Of a stretch of DNA of 64,000 nt, positions 8,405 to 17,604 are shown piece after piece. How positions within the stretch are numbered: position 1 is the stretch's first letter; each line of letters starts with the position of its first letter. The stretch is from Bacteroidota bacterium. GTDB taxonomy: Bacteria; Bacteroidota; Bacteroidia; Cytophagales; Cyclobacteriaceae. The stretch is from NCBI GenBank assembly GCA_023393375.1, contig JAEWLI010000172.1, forward strand, positions 3,581 through 67,580. Reading direction: 5' to 3'. The translations under genes were made by a program, and so were the position numbers. A model generated the notes under the pieces. That model was not told the DNA's origin. It ran no database searches and saw nothing but the letters and a program-made list of their open reading frames with translations.

Positions 8405-9160
8405 TTAAATCAGGTAGAACAATGTGAAAACAAATACCCATACCAGGTCTACAAAGTGCCAATATAGCCCTGTTTTTTCGACCATTTCATAACTTCCTTT
8501 TTCCTGATATTTTCCTACTACTGTATTATAGAACACATAAATATTAAGGATCACACCGCTCAATACGTGAGTACCATGAAATCCAGTAATAAAAAAGAAA
8601 AAAGCAGCAAATAAAGGAGGGCCATAAGGATTGGATAATAAAGTTGCCATACCACTCCCTTCTTCAGGTCCGGCAATAAAATGCGCCCACTCCCAAGCTT
8701 GACAGGCTAAAAAAACAGACCCACCAATAATTGTCCACAACAACCATTTTTGAACGTTCTTTTTATCCATCCTGCTACCAGCCTCCACAGCCAATACCAT
8801 AGTGACACTACTGGCAATCAGGATAAATGTCATCACTGTGACAAAAACCAAAGGGGCAGGAAGGTTGTGGAAAAAAGGAACTGCTTCAAATACTTTTTCA
8901 GGAATTGGCCAATATTCAGTAGAAAATTTAAATTCACTGACCGGTCCTTCGTAAGCCGGATGAGAATACCTGACCATGGCATATGATATCAGCAGAGCCG
9001 AAAAGGTGAAAGCATCTGACAAGAGGAAAAACCACATCATCAGTTTACCATAACTTGCCTTGAATGGTGACACACCTCCATCCCAGATATTTCGTTTTTT
9101 CCGTTTTACTAAAGTTTCATTTTTTGCTTTAGTTGTGGTATCAATTTTTTCTCGATCCAT
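8405..9160 (-). CDS. Cytochrome c oxidase subunit III (longer paralogue)
   Basis: The 251-residue protein carries a basic N-terminal extension of about 30 residues and six to seven TM helices. The conserved subunit III signatures are GFHGTHVLSGVILNIYV and the C-terminal YWHFVDLVWVFVFTLFYL. Its start directly abuts the stop of another subunit III gene (9161), so the operon encodes two different subunit III-type proteins. This pairing is common in Bacteroidota oxidase operons. One copy may replace or extend the other in the complex. Confidence 0.92.
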   Translation of the reverse strand: MDREKIDTTTKAKNETLVKRKKRNIWDGGVSPFKASYGKLMMWFFLLSDAFTFSALLISYAMVRYSHPAYEGPVSEFKFSTEYWPIPEKVFEAVPFFHNLPAPLVFVTVMTFILIASSVTMVLAVEAGSRMDKKNVQKWLLWTIIGGSVFLACQAWEWAHFIAGPEEGSGMATLLSNPYGPPLFAAFFFFITGFHGTHVLSGVILNIYVFYNTVVGKYQEKGSYEMVEKTGLYWHFVDLVWVFVFTLFYLI

Positions 9161-9739
9161 CTATTTGTTAATTAGAATAAAAATAAACAGGTAAAGCCAA
9201 ATTGCATCTAAAAAATGCCAATAAGTGGCGCACATTTCAATTTTGAGCATGTTTTTGGAATGCACCTTATATGCCAGGGCATAACCTAATGTAACCAGAA
9301 CAAACAATAAGGCACTTATGATATGAACTGCATGTACTCCTGTGAACACATAAACAAACGAACCTGAAGGGTTTCCCACAAAATAAACACCACTGGCTAC
9401 AAGTTGTCCCCAGGCAATATACTGTCCGATTAAAAAAGCAGTCCCCAACAAAGCTGTAATTACCAGAGCAATCTTCAGCATTACCAGGTTATTCTTTTTT
9501 GCAGAAATAAAAGCCCAATGCATGGTAATACTGCTCAACAATAATATACCTGTATTACGCATAAAACCATCAGGCATTTGGAATTCCAACCAGTTTCCCT
9601 CTCCTGATCTAACAATATAAGCACTGGTAAGGGCAGCAAATACCATTACCACTGATACCATAAATAACCACATCGCGAACTTTTTAGGGTTCATCGACAT
9701 GGGCATGGGTGGTTGTTTAATCGTAATATCGGATTTCAT
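9161..9739 (-). CDS. Cytochrome c oxidase subunit III (shorter paralogue)
   Basis: The 192-residue protein has five TM helices and the subunit III motifs FTGVHAVHIISALLFV and ATYWHFLDAIWLYLFIF. The ATG at 9739 follows the ctaB stop (9741) with a one-base gap, so coupling is tight; an in-frame TTG at 9754 would overlap ctaB. It lacks the N-terminal two-helix bundle of mitochondrial-type subunit III and so matches the short bacterial form. It lies between ctaB and the longer subunit III gene. Confidence 0.92.
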   Translation of the reverse strand: MKSDITIKQPPMPMSMNPKKFAMWLFMVSVVMVFAALTSAYIVRSGEGNWLEFQMPDGFMRNTGILLLSSITMHWAFISAKKNNLVMLKIALVITALLGTAFLIGQYIAWGQLVASGVYFVGNPSGSFVYVFTGVHAVHIISALLFVLVTLGYALAYKVHSKNMLKIEMCATYWHFLDAIWLYLFIFILINK

Positions 9740-9740
9740 A

Positions 9741-10637
9741 TCAGACTTTATCAATTAAAAAAGCAATTTGAACAATTGGTAAATACAAGAACGAAGCGTA
9801 CATAATCTTTAAAGCAGATTTTCTACTACCCTCCTTCATCAATGAAAATGTAGTGCTTAAAAAAAGCACACCGCATACAACAGCGATCATTGCTGAATTG
9901 ATCCCTGTTAATCCGATTTTTGCAGGCAATAATCCCAATGGAATCAGAAATAATGCATGGATCATAATCTGTATAGCTGTATTAATATTCCTACTGCCAT
10001 TTCCCGGCAACAGCTTAAATCCTGCTTTTTTATAATCTTCATCTGCCACCCAGGCTATTGCCCAAAAATGTGGAAACTGCCAGATAAACTGGATACTGAA
10101 AATAATAATGGCTTCATACGAAATCGATCCTGTAGCAGCAATCCAACCAATCAATGGAGGCAAAGCTCCGGGAATAGCACCCACAAAAACAGCGATCGGC
10201 CCTACCCTTTTCAGAGGAGTATAAACAAAGCAATACAAAATCATAGAAATAAAAGCCACAATAACCGTCAGCCAATTGGTATAAACAGCAAGAATTGTGA
10301 ACCCTAATACTCCAATTATACCTGCATATACAGACGCTTCATTCAAACCAATTCTGTTGGCTGGCAAAGGTCGGTTTTTAGTACGGCTCATTACTTTATC
10401 GTATTCTTTTTCCATTACCTGATTAATGGTAACAGAAGCACCGGAAATCAAAAATCCTCCTATGGTGAACATGGAAAAATGCCACCAATCGAAAAATCCA
10501 CGGCTACCTAGGGCATACCCAAATGCGGAGGAAAATGCCACCAAAAAGGACAACCTGAACTTCAAAAGCATCAGGTAATCTTTGATGGTTTCAACCACTA
10601 CGGTACTGGTACTGATATTTTCAATTCTGTTGTACAT
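9741..10637 (-). CDS. ctaB: Protoheme IX farnesyltransferase (haem O synthase)
   Basis: The 298-residue integral membrane prenyltransferase has about nine TM helices. The first Asp-rich catalytic loop is clear (NQVMEKEYDKVMSRTKNRPLP, near residues 88-108), and the second is AWVADEDYKKAGFKLLPG. It attaches farnesyl to haem B, giving haem O for the aa3-type oxidase encoded alongside. No haem A synthase (ctaA) is in this window and it must be elsewhere. The gene starts 17 bases after coxI. Confidence 0.95.
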   Translation of the reverse strand: MYNRIENISTSTVVVETIKDYLMLLKFRLSFLVAFSSAFGYALGSRGFFDWWHFSMFTIGGFLISGASVTINQVMEKEYDKVMSRTKNRPLPANRIGLNEASVYAGIIGVLGFTILAVYTNWLTVIVAFISMILYCFVYTPLKRVGPIAVFVGAIPGALPPLIGWIAATGSISYEAIIIFSIQFIWQFPHFWAIAWVADEDYKKAGFKLLPGNGSRNINTAIQIMIHALFLIPLGLLPAKIGLTGINSAMIAVVCGVLFLSTTFSLMKEGSRKSALKIMYASFLYLPIVQIAFLIDKV

Positions 10638-10654
10638 AATTAAAAATCAATTCG

Positions 10655-12517
10655 CTAATCCAACTCCTTTTTAGTTTCAGGTTTATCAACCGGCTCGTCC
10701 AAAGGATCTGCTTCATGAGGGAGATTCGATTCAGGCGTGAACTCATAAGGCACATTCTGTGGAATAAAGTCTTCTTTTGCCCCAGGTTTTGAATAATCAT
10801 AAGGCCATCGGTAAACAGTTGGTATTTCACCAGGCCAATTGCCATGGCCAATATCCACCGGGGTGGTCCATTCCAAGGTATTTGATTTCCAAGGATTGGC
10901 CGGAGCTTTTCTACCCTTGAATATGCTGTAAAAGAAGTTCCATAAAAAGATAAACTGGGCAAACATGGTTAAACCTGCAGCTATTGTGATGAGGCTGTTC
11001 AAATCGCCAAGTATGTTAAATGTCTCAAAATTGGTAAAAGTGTAATAACGTCTTGGAAAACCTGCAATTCCTAAATAATGCATGGGGAAAAACACTAAAT
11101 AAATCCCTATTATGGATAACCAGAAATGGACATACCCTAGCTTTTCATTCATCATTCTGCCAAACATCTTTGGGAACCAATGATATACACCGGCCACCAT
11201 ACCAAAAAATGATGCACTTCCCATCACCAGGTGAAAGTGGGCTACCACAAAGTAGGTATCATGCAATTGAATATCAAGTGAAGAATTACCCAAGTGAATA
11301 CCTGTTAACCCTCCAGAAATAAAGAAAGATACCAAACCGATAGAAAACAACATGGCTGGTGTAAATCGGATATTGCCCCGCCATAAGGTAGCCAGATAAT
11401 TAAAGACTTTTACTGCAGATGGTACCGCTATCACCAGTGTGGTGAGCATAAATGCAGAACCCAGGAATGGATTCATACCGGATACGAACATATGGTGCGC
11501 CCAAACCAAAAACGATAATACGGTGATGGCCAGCAATGAGCCAATCATAGCGCGGTAACCGAAAATTGGTTTTCTGGAATTAGTTGCGATAATTTCTGAG
11601 GTTATTCCAAGGGCTGGTAACATCACAATATATACCTCTGGATGGCCTAAAAACCAGAACAAATGTTGATAAAGGATAGCACTTCCACCCACATTGGCCA
11701 ATGCTTCCCCAGCTATATAAATTTGGTCGAGGTAAAAACTGGTACCAAAACTTCGGTCGAACAATAATAACAATGCTGCTGACAACAGCACCGGAAAAGC
11801 CAACAATCCAATTATTGCGGTAAAGAAAAATGCCCATATGGTTAGAGGCAGCCTTGTAAATGACATTCCCCGTGTCCGAAGGTTGATAACTGTAGAAATG
11901 AAATTAATCCCAGAAATCAGGGTAGATATAATAAAGAAGGTCATGGCGATCAGCCATAACGTCATACCCAAACCAGAACCCGAAATCGCCTGTGGTAAAG
12001 CACTCAGGGGAGGATACACTGTCCAACCACCGGATGCAGGCCCTGTTTCAATAAATAATGAATAGAACATGATGATGCTGGCCAAAAAGAATAACCAGTA
12101 AGATAACATGTTCATAAACCCTGAAGCCATGTCCCGTGCGCCAATCTGAAGAGGAATGAGCAGGTTACTGAAAGTTCCACTCAACCCTGCCGTCAATACA
12201 AAAAACACCATGATGGTGCCGTGCATCGTAACCAGTGCCAAATAAAATTCAGGATCAAGTGTACCTTGATCACTGATCCAACTGCCCATGATGGGTTGCA
12301 ACCAGGAGAGGTTCATGTCTGGGAATCCCAATTGAAGTCTGAACACCAAAGACATTAATCCACCAATCACTGCCCAAAAGATAGCCGTAAACAAATATTG
12401 TTTGGCGATCATCTTGTGGTCAAGACTGAATATATATTTGGATACAAAATTCTCTGAATGATGCTGTTCCCCATCATGAGAGGATATGGATTCATTATGT
12501 AAATCAGCTACAGCCAT
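10655..12517 (-). CDS. ctaD: Cytochrome c oxidase subunit I
   Basis: The 620-residue subunit has twelve core TM helices. It shows FLGHPEVYIVMLPALG, with the CuB His, the cross-linked Tyr and the Glu of family A1 haem-copper oxidases. It also shows WAHHMFVSG (two CuB His) and HDTYFVVAHFHLVMG (the haem a3 and haem a His). The C-terminal 100 residues extend into a charged tail rich in Glu and Asp, longer than in compact subunits I. It reduces oxygen to water and pumps protons. It lies 47 bases downstream of coxII. Confidence 0.97.
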   Translation of the reverse strand: MAVADLHNESISSHDGEQHHSENFVSKYIFSLDHKMIAKQYLFTAIFWAVIGGLMSLVFRLQLGFPDMNLSWLQPIMGSWISDQGTLDPEFYLALVTMHGTIMVFFVLTAGLSGTFSNLLIPLQIGARDMASGFMNMLSYWLFFLASIIMFYSLFIETGPASGGWTVYPPLSALPQAISGSGLGMTLWLIAMTFFIISTLISGINFISTVINLRTRGMSFTRLPLTIWAFFFTAIIGLLAFPVLLSAALLLLFDRSFGTSFYLDQIYIAGEALANVGGSAILYQHLFWFLGHPEVYIVMLPALGITSEIIATNSRKPIFGYRAMIGSLLAITVLSFLVWAHHMFVSGMNPFLGSAFMLTTLVIAVPSAVKVFNYLATLWRGNIRFTPAMLFSIGLVSFFISGGLTGIHLGNSSLDIQLHDTYFVVAHFHLVMGSASFFGMVAGVYHWFPKMFGRMMNEKLGYVHFWLSIIGIYLVFFPMHYLGIAGFPRRYYTFTNFETFNILGDLNSLITIAAGLTMFAQFIFLWNFFYSIFKGRKAPANPWKSNTLEWTTPVDIGHGNWPGEIPTVYRWPYDYSKPGAKEDFIPQNVPYEFTPESNLPHEADPLDEPVDKPETKKELD

Positions 12518-12564
12518 TGTTTTGTTTTTTTGAGTATTATAAATGTAATTAAAAAAATATCCTA

Positions 12565-13683
12565 TTAGTTTACGGCAACTCCTACAGTATCTTCCAAAAT
12601 ACCAGCCGTTTCTACCTCAACTTGTTCAGACTCTGGACTTAACCCGGTAACCGTATAGGCCAATTCCTTTAAGTTTTCAGGCACCTGCGACATTAAATCC
12701 GGATTATTTGATAAAAATGATTTCTGTTGGGCTAGCCAGGTTTGGTATTCGGGTTCTTCCACCACCACTACAATAATTCTCATGGAATAATGGCCTCTCC
12801 CACACACTTCAGCACAAGCTATTTCATAATTGAACTCCGGATTGTTTAATTCTGCACGCATTTCTTTGGTCGTTTTATTGGGTATAAACCAAAACTGGGT
12901 TGGCATCCCTGGCACAGCATCCATCTTTAACCTGAAATGGGGAGCGAATACACTATGTAAAACATCCCTTGCTCTGATTTTAAAAAGTACAGGTTTATTT
13001 ACGGGTAAATAAATTTCTCTTGGGATAAAATCATCAAAAGCGGCTTTATCTTCAAAATTTAATCCAAATTCGTTCACTGCCGTGATTCTTCTGTAATCAT
13101 ATGCTCCTAACTGATTATCAGGCCCTGGATACCGTGCCCTCCAGGCAAACTGAAACCCCAGGATCTCAACCACTTCTGCATCTTTAGGTGCCTCTCTCAT
13201 CACACTCCTCCACGTTTGAAGGCCCCCAATCACCAATAGTGTAAGTACCACAGCAGGAATTAATGTCCAGGCTATTTCCAATTTTACATTGTCAGGATAA
13301 TAAAGTGCTTTTTTTTCTTTCTTATACCTGTATTTATATGAAAAATAGAAGAGCAATACATTGGTAAGAATAAATACAAAACCGGTGATACCGGTAGTGA
13401 TCCAAAAAAGGTTATCAATTTTTAATCCATGCTCGGAAGCGATAGGCAATTGGTATTTATCAAAATTCCCAAAAGAATACCAGATGATCACGATTAAACC
13501 TATAACTACAAAAGCAAGCATCAGAATGGCATTGGTAGGATTTGTTTTATTCACCCGCTCATCGGTGTTGTCAGCTTCCTCCTTTTTGCCTTTCACTATT
13601 CTTAATAGCTTCTGGATCCTGAATAATAATGCTATAATGGCAATTATGAAAATAATGCCAAAAATTATGAGCCAAATCGACAT
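12565..13683 (-). CDS. ctaC: Cytochrome c oxidase subunit II
   Basis: The 372-residue protein holds the full CuA site in its periplasmic cupredoxin domain: VLHSVFAPHFRLKMDAVPG supplies the first His, and CAEVCGRGHYSM supplies Cys, Glu, Cys, His and Met. There are extra TM helices at the N terminus (about 4-22 and 50-70) before the usual hairpin (about 88-112 and 130-155). No CxxCH follows, so this is not a caa3-type subunit with a fused cytochrome c. Electrons must come from a separate haem domain, probably ActE or ActA from the same operon. The last 40 residues form an acidic tail. Confidence 0.96.
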   Translation of the reverse strand: MSIWLIIFGIIFIIAIIALLFRIQKLLRIVKGKKEEADNTDERVNKTNPTNAILMLAFVVIGLIVIIWYSFGNFDKYQLPIASEHGLKIDNLFWITTGITGFVFILTNVLLFYFSYKYRYKKEKKALYYPDNVKLEIAWTLIPAVVLTLLVIGGLQTWRSVMREAPKDAEVVEILGFQFAWRARYPGPDNQLGAYDYRRITAVNEFGLNFEDKAAFDDFIPREIYLPVNKPVLFKIRARDVLHSVFAPHFRLKMDAVPGMPTQFWFIPNKTTKEMRAELNNPEFNYEIACAEVCGRGHYSMRIIVVVVEEPEYQTWLAQQKSFLSNNPDLMSQVPENLKELAYTVTGLSPESEQVEVETAGILEDTVGVAVN

Positions 13684-13747
13684 GATTATTTTTTAAGTTT
13701 ATTTTTAAGGTACCACCTAATAAAAAATACAGCTTAATTACTACTTA

Positions 13748-14965
13748 TTAAGTATGATAATGTAAACTTTCATCCAATAATGGATGATTTCTTGCCACCA
13801 AAGATGCCTTAGTCAGAGCATTAAACACTACAAAAAGAAAAGCTGAAGTAAATAACATGGTTACACCAATCTCCAACAATCCTATAGCCCCGTTATCTCC
13901 AACAGTAGACGGAGCCACTAACAAATAAAAATCAACCCAATGACCGACAAGAATAAGTACTCCGGCAATCTTCAAAAAGATGCCATGTCTTTTAGATTCT
14001 CTGGTCATAAGAACTAAAAATGGAAAGAAAAAGTTTAGGATAATATTCGCAAAAAACATCGGTTTGTAAACAGGACTGCGTAATCTTTCGACATAATAAA
14101 GTGATTCTTCCGGAATATTGGAATAATATATCAACATATATTGGCTAAACCACAGGTAAACCCAGAAAATACTGAATGCAAAAATATATTTACCCAGATC
14201 GTGTATATGATTTTGATTAACCAGTGATAAATAACCATTGTCTTTTAATCCCAGAGTGATAAGGGTCATAACCACAAGACCTGTAACAAACCAGCCTGAA
14301 AACAAGTACCATCCAAATAAAGTGCTAAACCAGTGCGGATCAACCGACATCATCCAATCCCATGAAGCTGTGGAAGAAGTAACTGCAAATAGAATAATGA
14401 ATATTACAGAATATTTTCTTACTTTATGCCAATAAGCCACACCTCCATGTAAATCTTCTTCCAGAGAATATTTTCTGATCTGCCGGTACATCATATACCA
14501 GATCACAAAATACAAAATGGTCCTTATAATATAAAAGCCCTGGTTCAAGTACAATCTTTTCCCTTCAATAATTGGGTCATCACCTTCGTGTGTCCAATGA
14601 AAAAGTGTATGGCCTGCAATTAAAAAAACTGCCAGGGTTATAATTCCTGCGTAAGGCAGCCAATCACCAAAAGCTTCAGGGACACGTTTCATGGCAACAA
14701 ACCATCCGGACTGGGCTGCGTAATTCACCGCTACAAAGAACACACCTATCACCGCAATTCCTGTAAAATAAATATTATTCACCCAAATTGCTGTCCATAA
14801 TCTGTCAATCCAAATGGGTCCATGTCCGGCACCATGTTCGGCATCGCCATGCGGTGTCAATTGGATAAACAGAATTCCTGCAATTATCAATAATACTCCC
14901 CCTGCTACCAGGTAGATCAGCCATTTCTTCAGAGTACTTGTAAAAATAAATTTGTCTTCAGCCAT
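13748..14965 (-). CDS. actF: Alternative complex III subunit ActF (NrfD-like membrane subunit)
   Basis: The 405-residue protein has about ten TM helices and belongs to the NrfD/PsrC-like family. Conserved pieces include SSTASWDWMMSVDPHWFSTLFGWYLFSG and a His pair in HTLFHWTH. In alternative complex III, ActF pairs with ActC in the membrane core and is the subunit without a full quinol site. It follows actE by 15 bases and precedes coxII, giving the usual act-cox order. Confidence 0.93.
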   Translation of the reverse strand: MAEDKFIFTSTLKKWLIYLVAGGVLLIIAGILFIQLTPHGDAEHGAGHGPIWIDRLWTAIWVNNIYFTGIAVIGVFFVAVNYAAQSGWFVAMKRVPEAFGDWLPYAGIITLAVFLIAGHTLFHWTHEGDDPIIEGKRLYLNQGFYIIRTILYFVIWYMMYRQIRKYSLEEDLHGGVAYWHKVRKYSVIFIILFAVTSSTASWDWMMSVDPHWFSTLFGWYLFSGWFVTGLVVMTLITLGLKDNGYLSLVNQNHIHDLGKYIFAFSIFWVYLWFSQYMLIYYSNIPEESLYYVERLRSPVYKPMFFANIILNFFFPFLVLMTRESKRHGIFLKIAGVLILVGHWVDFYLLVAPSTVGDNGAIGLLEIGVTMLFTSAFLFVVFNALTKASLVARNHPLLDESLHYHT

Positions 14966-14980
14966 AGAACTTGTATATTT

Positions 14981-15613
14981 TTAATTGCTGTCACTAGGTT
15001 GTTGTTGAAGTTGTTGTACATAATGGACGATTTTCCACCGATCCATTATATCTACCTGGCTTCCATAGGCTGCCATACGGTTGTATCCATAGGTGATCAC
15101 ATGATAAATATGGCCTTCTGTTACTGTTTGTACTCTTCCGGCGTTAAACAATGGAACTCCCATATATTTCTGACCTACCAATCCATCACCATGTCCGGCA
15201 CCTCCATGACAGGGTGCACAATGAATATTATATAAAGTCTGCCCCGATCTTAACACATCCTCAGTCGGGTCAAGAGGGTTTACCAGCGTTCGTGATGCTA
15301 AATCCAAACTATCTTCAGGTATTCGATAGGGTGTTGCTCCATCTTCCCTCATTTTTACAGTGTTGGGAGGCGGTGTACGCATCGTCATATTGTAAGGATT
15401 ATATGGGTTTGAATTATAATATTCCCCAGTTTCATCATCTCTTGAACTAGTGAGCGTACCTTCTTTTTCATCTGTTATTTGCTTCAATGCATCATAAGGC
15501 ACGGAATGGTACATGTTGGGCGCATATTCAGTCCCCCTGTCATTTCCTCCTGCTCCACACGCCGATAACCCTGCGACAAGGAATAAAAAAGCTATATATT
15601 TAATATTGTCCAT
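14981..15613 (-). CDS. actE: Alternative complex III subunit ActE (mono-haem cytochrome c lipoprotein)
   Basis: The 210-residue protein starts with a lipoprotein signal (lipobox LSAC near residue 18). It holds one haem c site, CAPCHGGAGHGDG, with a likely axial Met in the segment before DIMDRWKIVHYVQQLQ. ATG at 15613 is preferred because it gives a compact lipoprotein signal; the in-frame GTG at 15640 would add nine polar residues. ActE is the probable exit point for electrons to the oxidase. Confidence 0.93.
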   Translation of the reverse strand: MDNIKYIAFLFLVAGLSACGAGGNDRGTEYAPNMYHSVPYDALKQITDEKEGTLTSSRDDETGEYYNSNPYNPYNMTMRTPPPNTVKMREDGATPYRIPEDSLDLASRTLVNPLDPTEDVLRSGQTLYNIHCAPCHGGAGHGDGLVGQKYMGVPLFNAGRVQTVTEGHIYHVITYGYNRMAAYGSQVDIMDRWKIVHYVQQLQQQPSDSN

Positions 15614-15640
15614 ACTTTTCAGATTTCCTGTAGAATTCAC

Positions 15641-16171
15641 TTATTCTTTAAACTCCTTCAGATAAAAATCAGTAGCTCCGGTATTTTTGAAAAAATTCTT
15701 AATGTCGTCTGCTGTTTTTTTATTTTCAGCCAAATCAATCGCAACTACCATTTTGTCATTGCTACTTCTTATATCAAATATTCGGGGCTTTTTATAAGGT
15801 TTTAAATCACTGATGATCATAAACGTACCTACCATACCCAATGCAGAAAGCAAAACCGTGATTTCAAAAGTGGCAGGGATAAAAGAAGGTAAAGCTACAT
15901 AATCTTTACCACCAATGATCATAGGCCAGTCTATGCCCATCATCCAGATTTGCATAAATAAAGCCAGAATACACCCTAATAATCCAAACAAAAAAGCCAC
16001 TACAGGGAGTCGAGACCTCTTATAGCCCAGCACATGTCCAAGGCCATGAACAGCATAAGGTGTGAATACTTCATGAATCCGGACCCCATTCTTCCGTATG
16101 TCTGTTACAGCATTGATGAGCGTTTCCTCATCATCGTAAATACCGATTAAATAATTTTCACCAGTTTTCAT
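15641..16171 (-). CDS. actD: Alternative complex III subunit ActD (DUF3341)
   Basis: The 176-residue DUF3341 protein has a soluble N-terminal alpha/beta part (YLIGIYDDEETLINAVTDIRKNGVRIHEVFTPYAVHGLG) and two TM helices (about 58-80 and 100-122). A soluble C-terminal tail of about 50 residues follows. ActD anchors the membrane part of alternative complex III. Its start is 2 bases after the actC stop. Confidence 0.94.
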   Translation of the reverse strand: MKTGENYLIGIYDDEETLINAVTDIRKNGVRIHEVFTPYAVHGLGHVLGYKRSRLPVVAFLFGLLGCILALFMQIWMMGIDWPMIIGGKDYVALPSFIPATFEITVLLSALGMVGTFMIISDLKPYKKPRIFDIRSSNDKMVVAIDLAENKKTADDIKNFFKNTGATDFYLKEFKE

Positions 16172-16173
16172 TT

Positions 16174-17577
16174 CTATAATTTCTTTTCGTCAATAGCATG
16201 TGGTTTACCATAAACTTTTTTATTATCCGAATGTGAGCCTAGTATACTTTTAACTTCGGAAATATTGATTACCGGAAAAAATTTAGCAAAAAGAAAGAAC
16301 AAGGTAAAGAATAATCCAAATGTAAAAAGATAGGTGCCCACATCATACAAAGTAGGATAGAACATCACCCAACTTGAAGGCAAATAATCACGATGCAATG
16401 AAGTAACTATAATTACAAACCTTTCGAACCACATACCAATATTTACCACAATAGAAATAATGAAGGTAAATACCAGGCTGGTCCTGAGTTTTTTGAACCA
16501 AAACAACTGGGGTGAAATCACATTACAGGTCATCATAATCCAGTATGCCCAGGCATAAGGCCCAGAAAACCTGTTTATAAAAGCATATTGTTCAAACTTA
16601 ACTCCCGAATACCAAGACATAAACAATTCCGTGATATAGGCAATCCCAACTATAGAACCCGTCACAATGATGATGATGTTCATGTATTCGATATGCTGAA
16701 TGGTAATATAGTCTTCCAGCTTGTAAACTTTCCTTGTAATGATGAGTAAGGTGAGAACCATGGCAAACCCTGAAAAAATAGCTCCCGCAACAAAATAGGG
16801 AGGAAATATCGTGGTATGCCAACCAGGTATCACAGAGGTAGCGAAGTCGAATGATACTATTGTATGAACCGACAGAACCAACGGAGTAGCCAAACCAGCT
16901 AAAATCAACGATACTGATTCATAACGTTCCCAGGTTTTAGCACCACCTGTCCAACCAAAACTCAAACTACCGTAGACAATTTTGGATATTTTGGTTTTTG
17001 CCCTGTCTCTTATTGCTGCAAAATCCGGGATGAGGCCAAGATACCAAAATACCAGAGAAACTATGAAATAAGTAGTAAGTGCAAAAGCATCCCAAACCAA
17101 GGGAGAATTAAAATTTACCCATAGTGACCCAAATGAATTGGGCATGGGAAATATCCAGTAAAATCCCAACCATAACCGCCCCATGTGGAGCAATGGAAAT
17201 AATGCGGCACACAATACTGCAAAAATTGTCATTGCTTCGGCTGCACGGTTGATGGACATGCGCCACTTTTGGCGGAATAATAATAAAACTGCGGAAATTA
17301 AAGTACCGGCGTGACCAATACCCACCCACCAAACAAAGTTGGTAATGTCCCAGGCCCACCCTACGGTTTTGTTTAGCCCCCACATGCCTATTCCATCCCA
17401 AACCAATCGGAAAATCGCGTAGGAACCTATTGCCAACAATCCCAATGATAATGAAATGGCCACATACCATGATTTTGTAGGCTTGCTTTCCACATGCCTG
17501 ACAACATCTTCAGTGACATCACCCAGCGTTTTTCCGCCCTTTACTAATGGTTCACGTATGGCTGAAACTACCTCCAT
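16174..17577 (-). CDS. actC: Alternative complex III subunit ActC (NrfD/PsrC-like quinol-binding subunit)
   Basis: The 467-residue polytopic protein has about ten TM helices, with NrfD-family features such as VGIGHAGTLISAVLLLFRQKWRMSINRAAEAMT and SVHTIVSFDFATSVIPGWHTTIFPPYFVAGAIFSG. His and Asp/Glu residues in these segments are those placed near the quinol site in this family. It oxidises menaquinol and passes electrons to the iron-sulfur clusters of ActB. It lies 27 bases downstream of actB. Confidence 0.95.
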   Translation of the reverse strand: MEVVSAIREPLVKGGKTLGDVTEDVVRHVESKPTKSWYVAISLSLGLLAIGSYAIFRLVWDGIGMWGLNKTVGWAWDITNFVWWVGIGHAGTLISAVLLLFRQKWRMSINRAAEAMTIFAVLCAALFPLLHMGRLWLGFYWIFPMPNSFGSLWVNFNSPLVWDAFALTTYFIVSLVFWYLGLIPDFAAIRDRAKTKISKIVYGSLSFGWTGGAKTWERYESVSLILAGLATPLVLSVHTIVSFDFATSVIPGWHTTIFPPYFVAGAIFSGFAMVLTLLIITRKVYKLEDYITIQHIEYMNIIIIVTGSIVGIAYITELFMSWYSGVKFEQYAFINRFSGPYAWAYWIMMTCNVISPQLFWFKKLRTSLVFTFIISIVVNIGMWFERFVIIVTSLHRDYLPSSWVMFYPTLYDVGTYLFTFGLFFTLFFLFAKFFPVINISEVKSILGSHSDNKKVYGKPHAIDEKKL

Positions 17578-17604
17578 AATCTAAAAAGTTAAAATTTCTT
17601 TATG

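Noticed and set aside
8391..8462. 24-codon N-terminal extension of coxIV
   Set aside because: It overlaps the end of coxIII in another frame and is not conserved-looking; MAEKSH at 8390 fits the family.
10621..10962. 113-codon minus-strand frame at the end of coxI
   Set aside because: It is an out-of-frame reading of the coxI tail, whose true frame is continuous and conserved.
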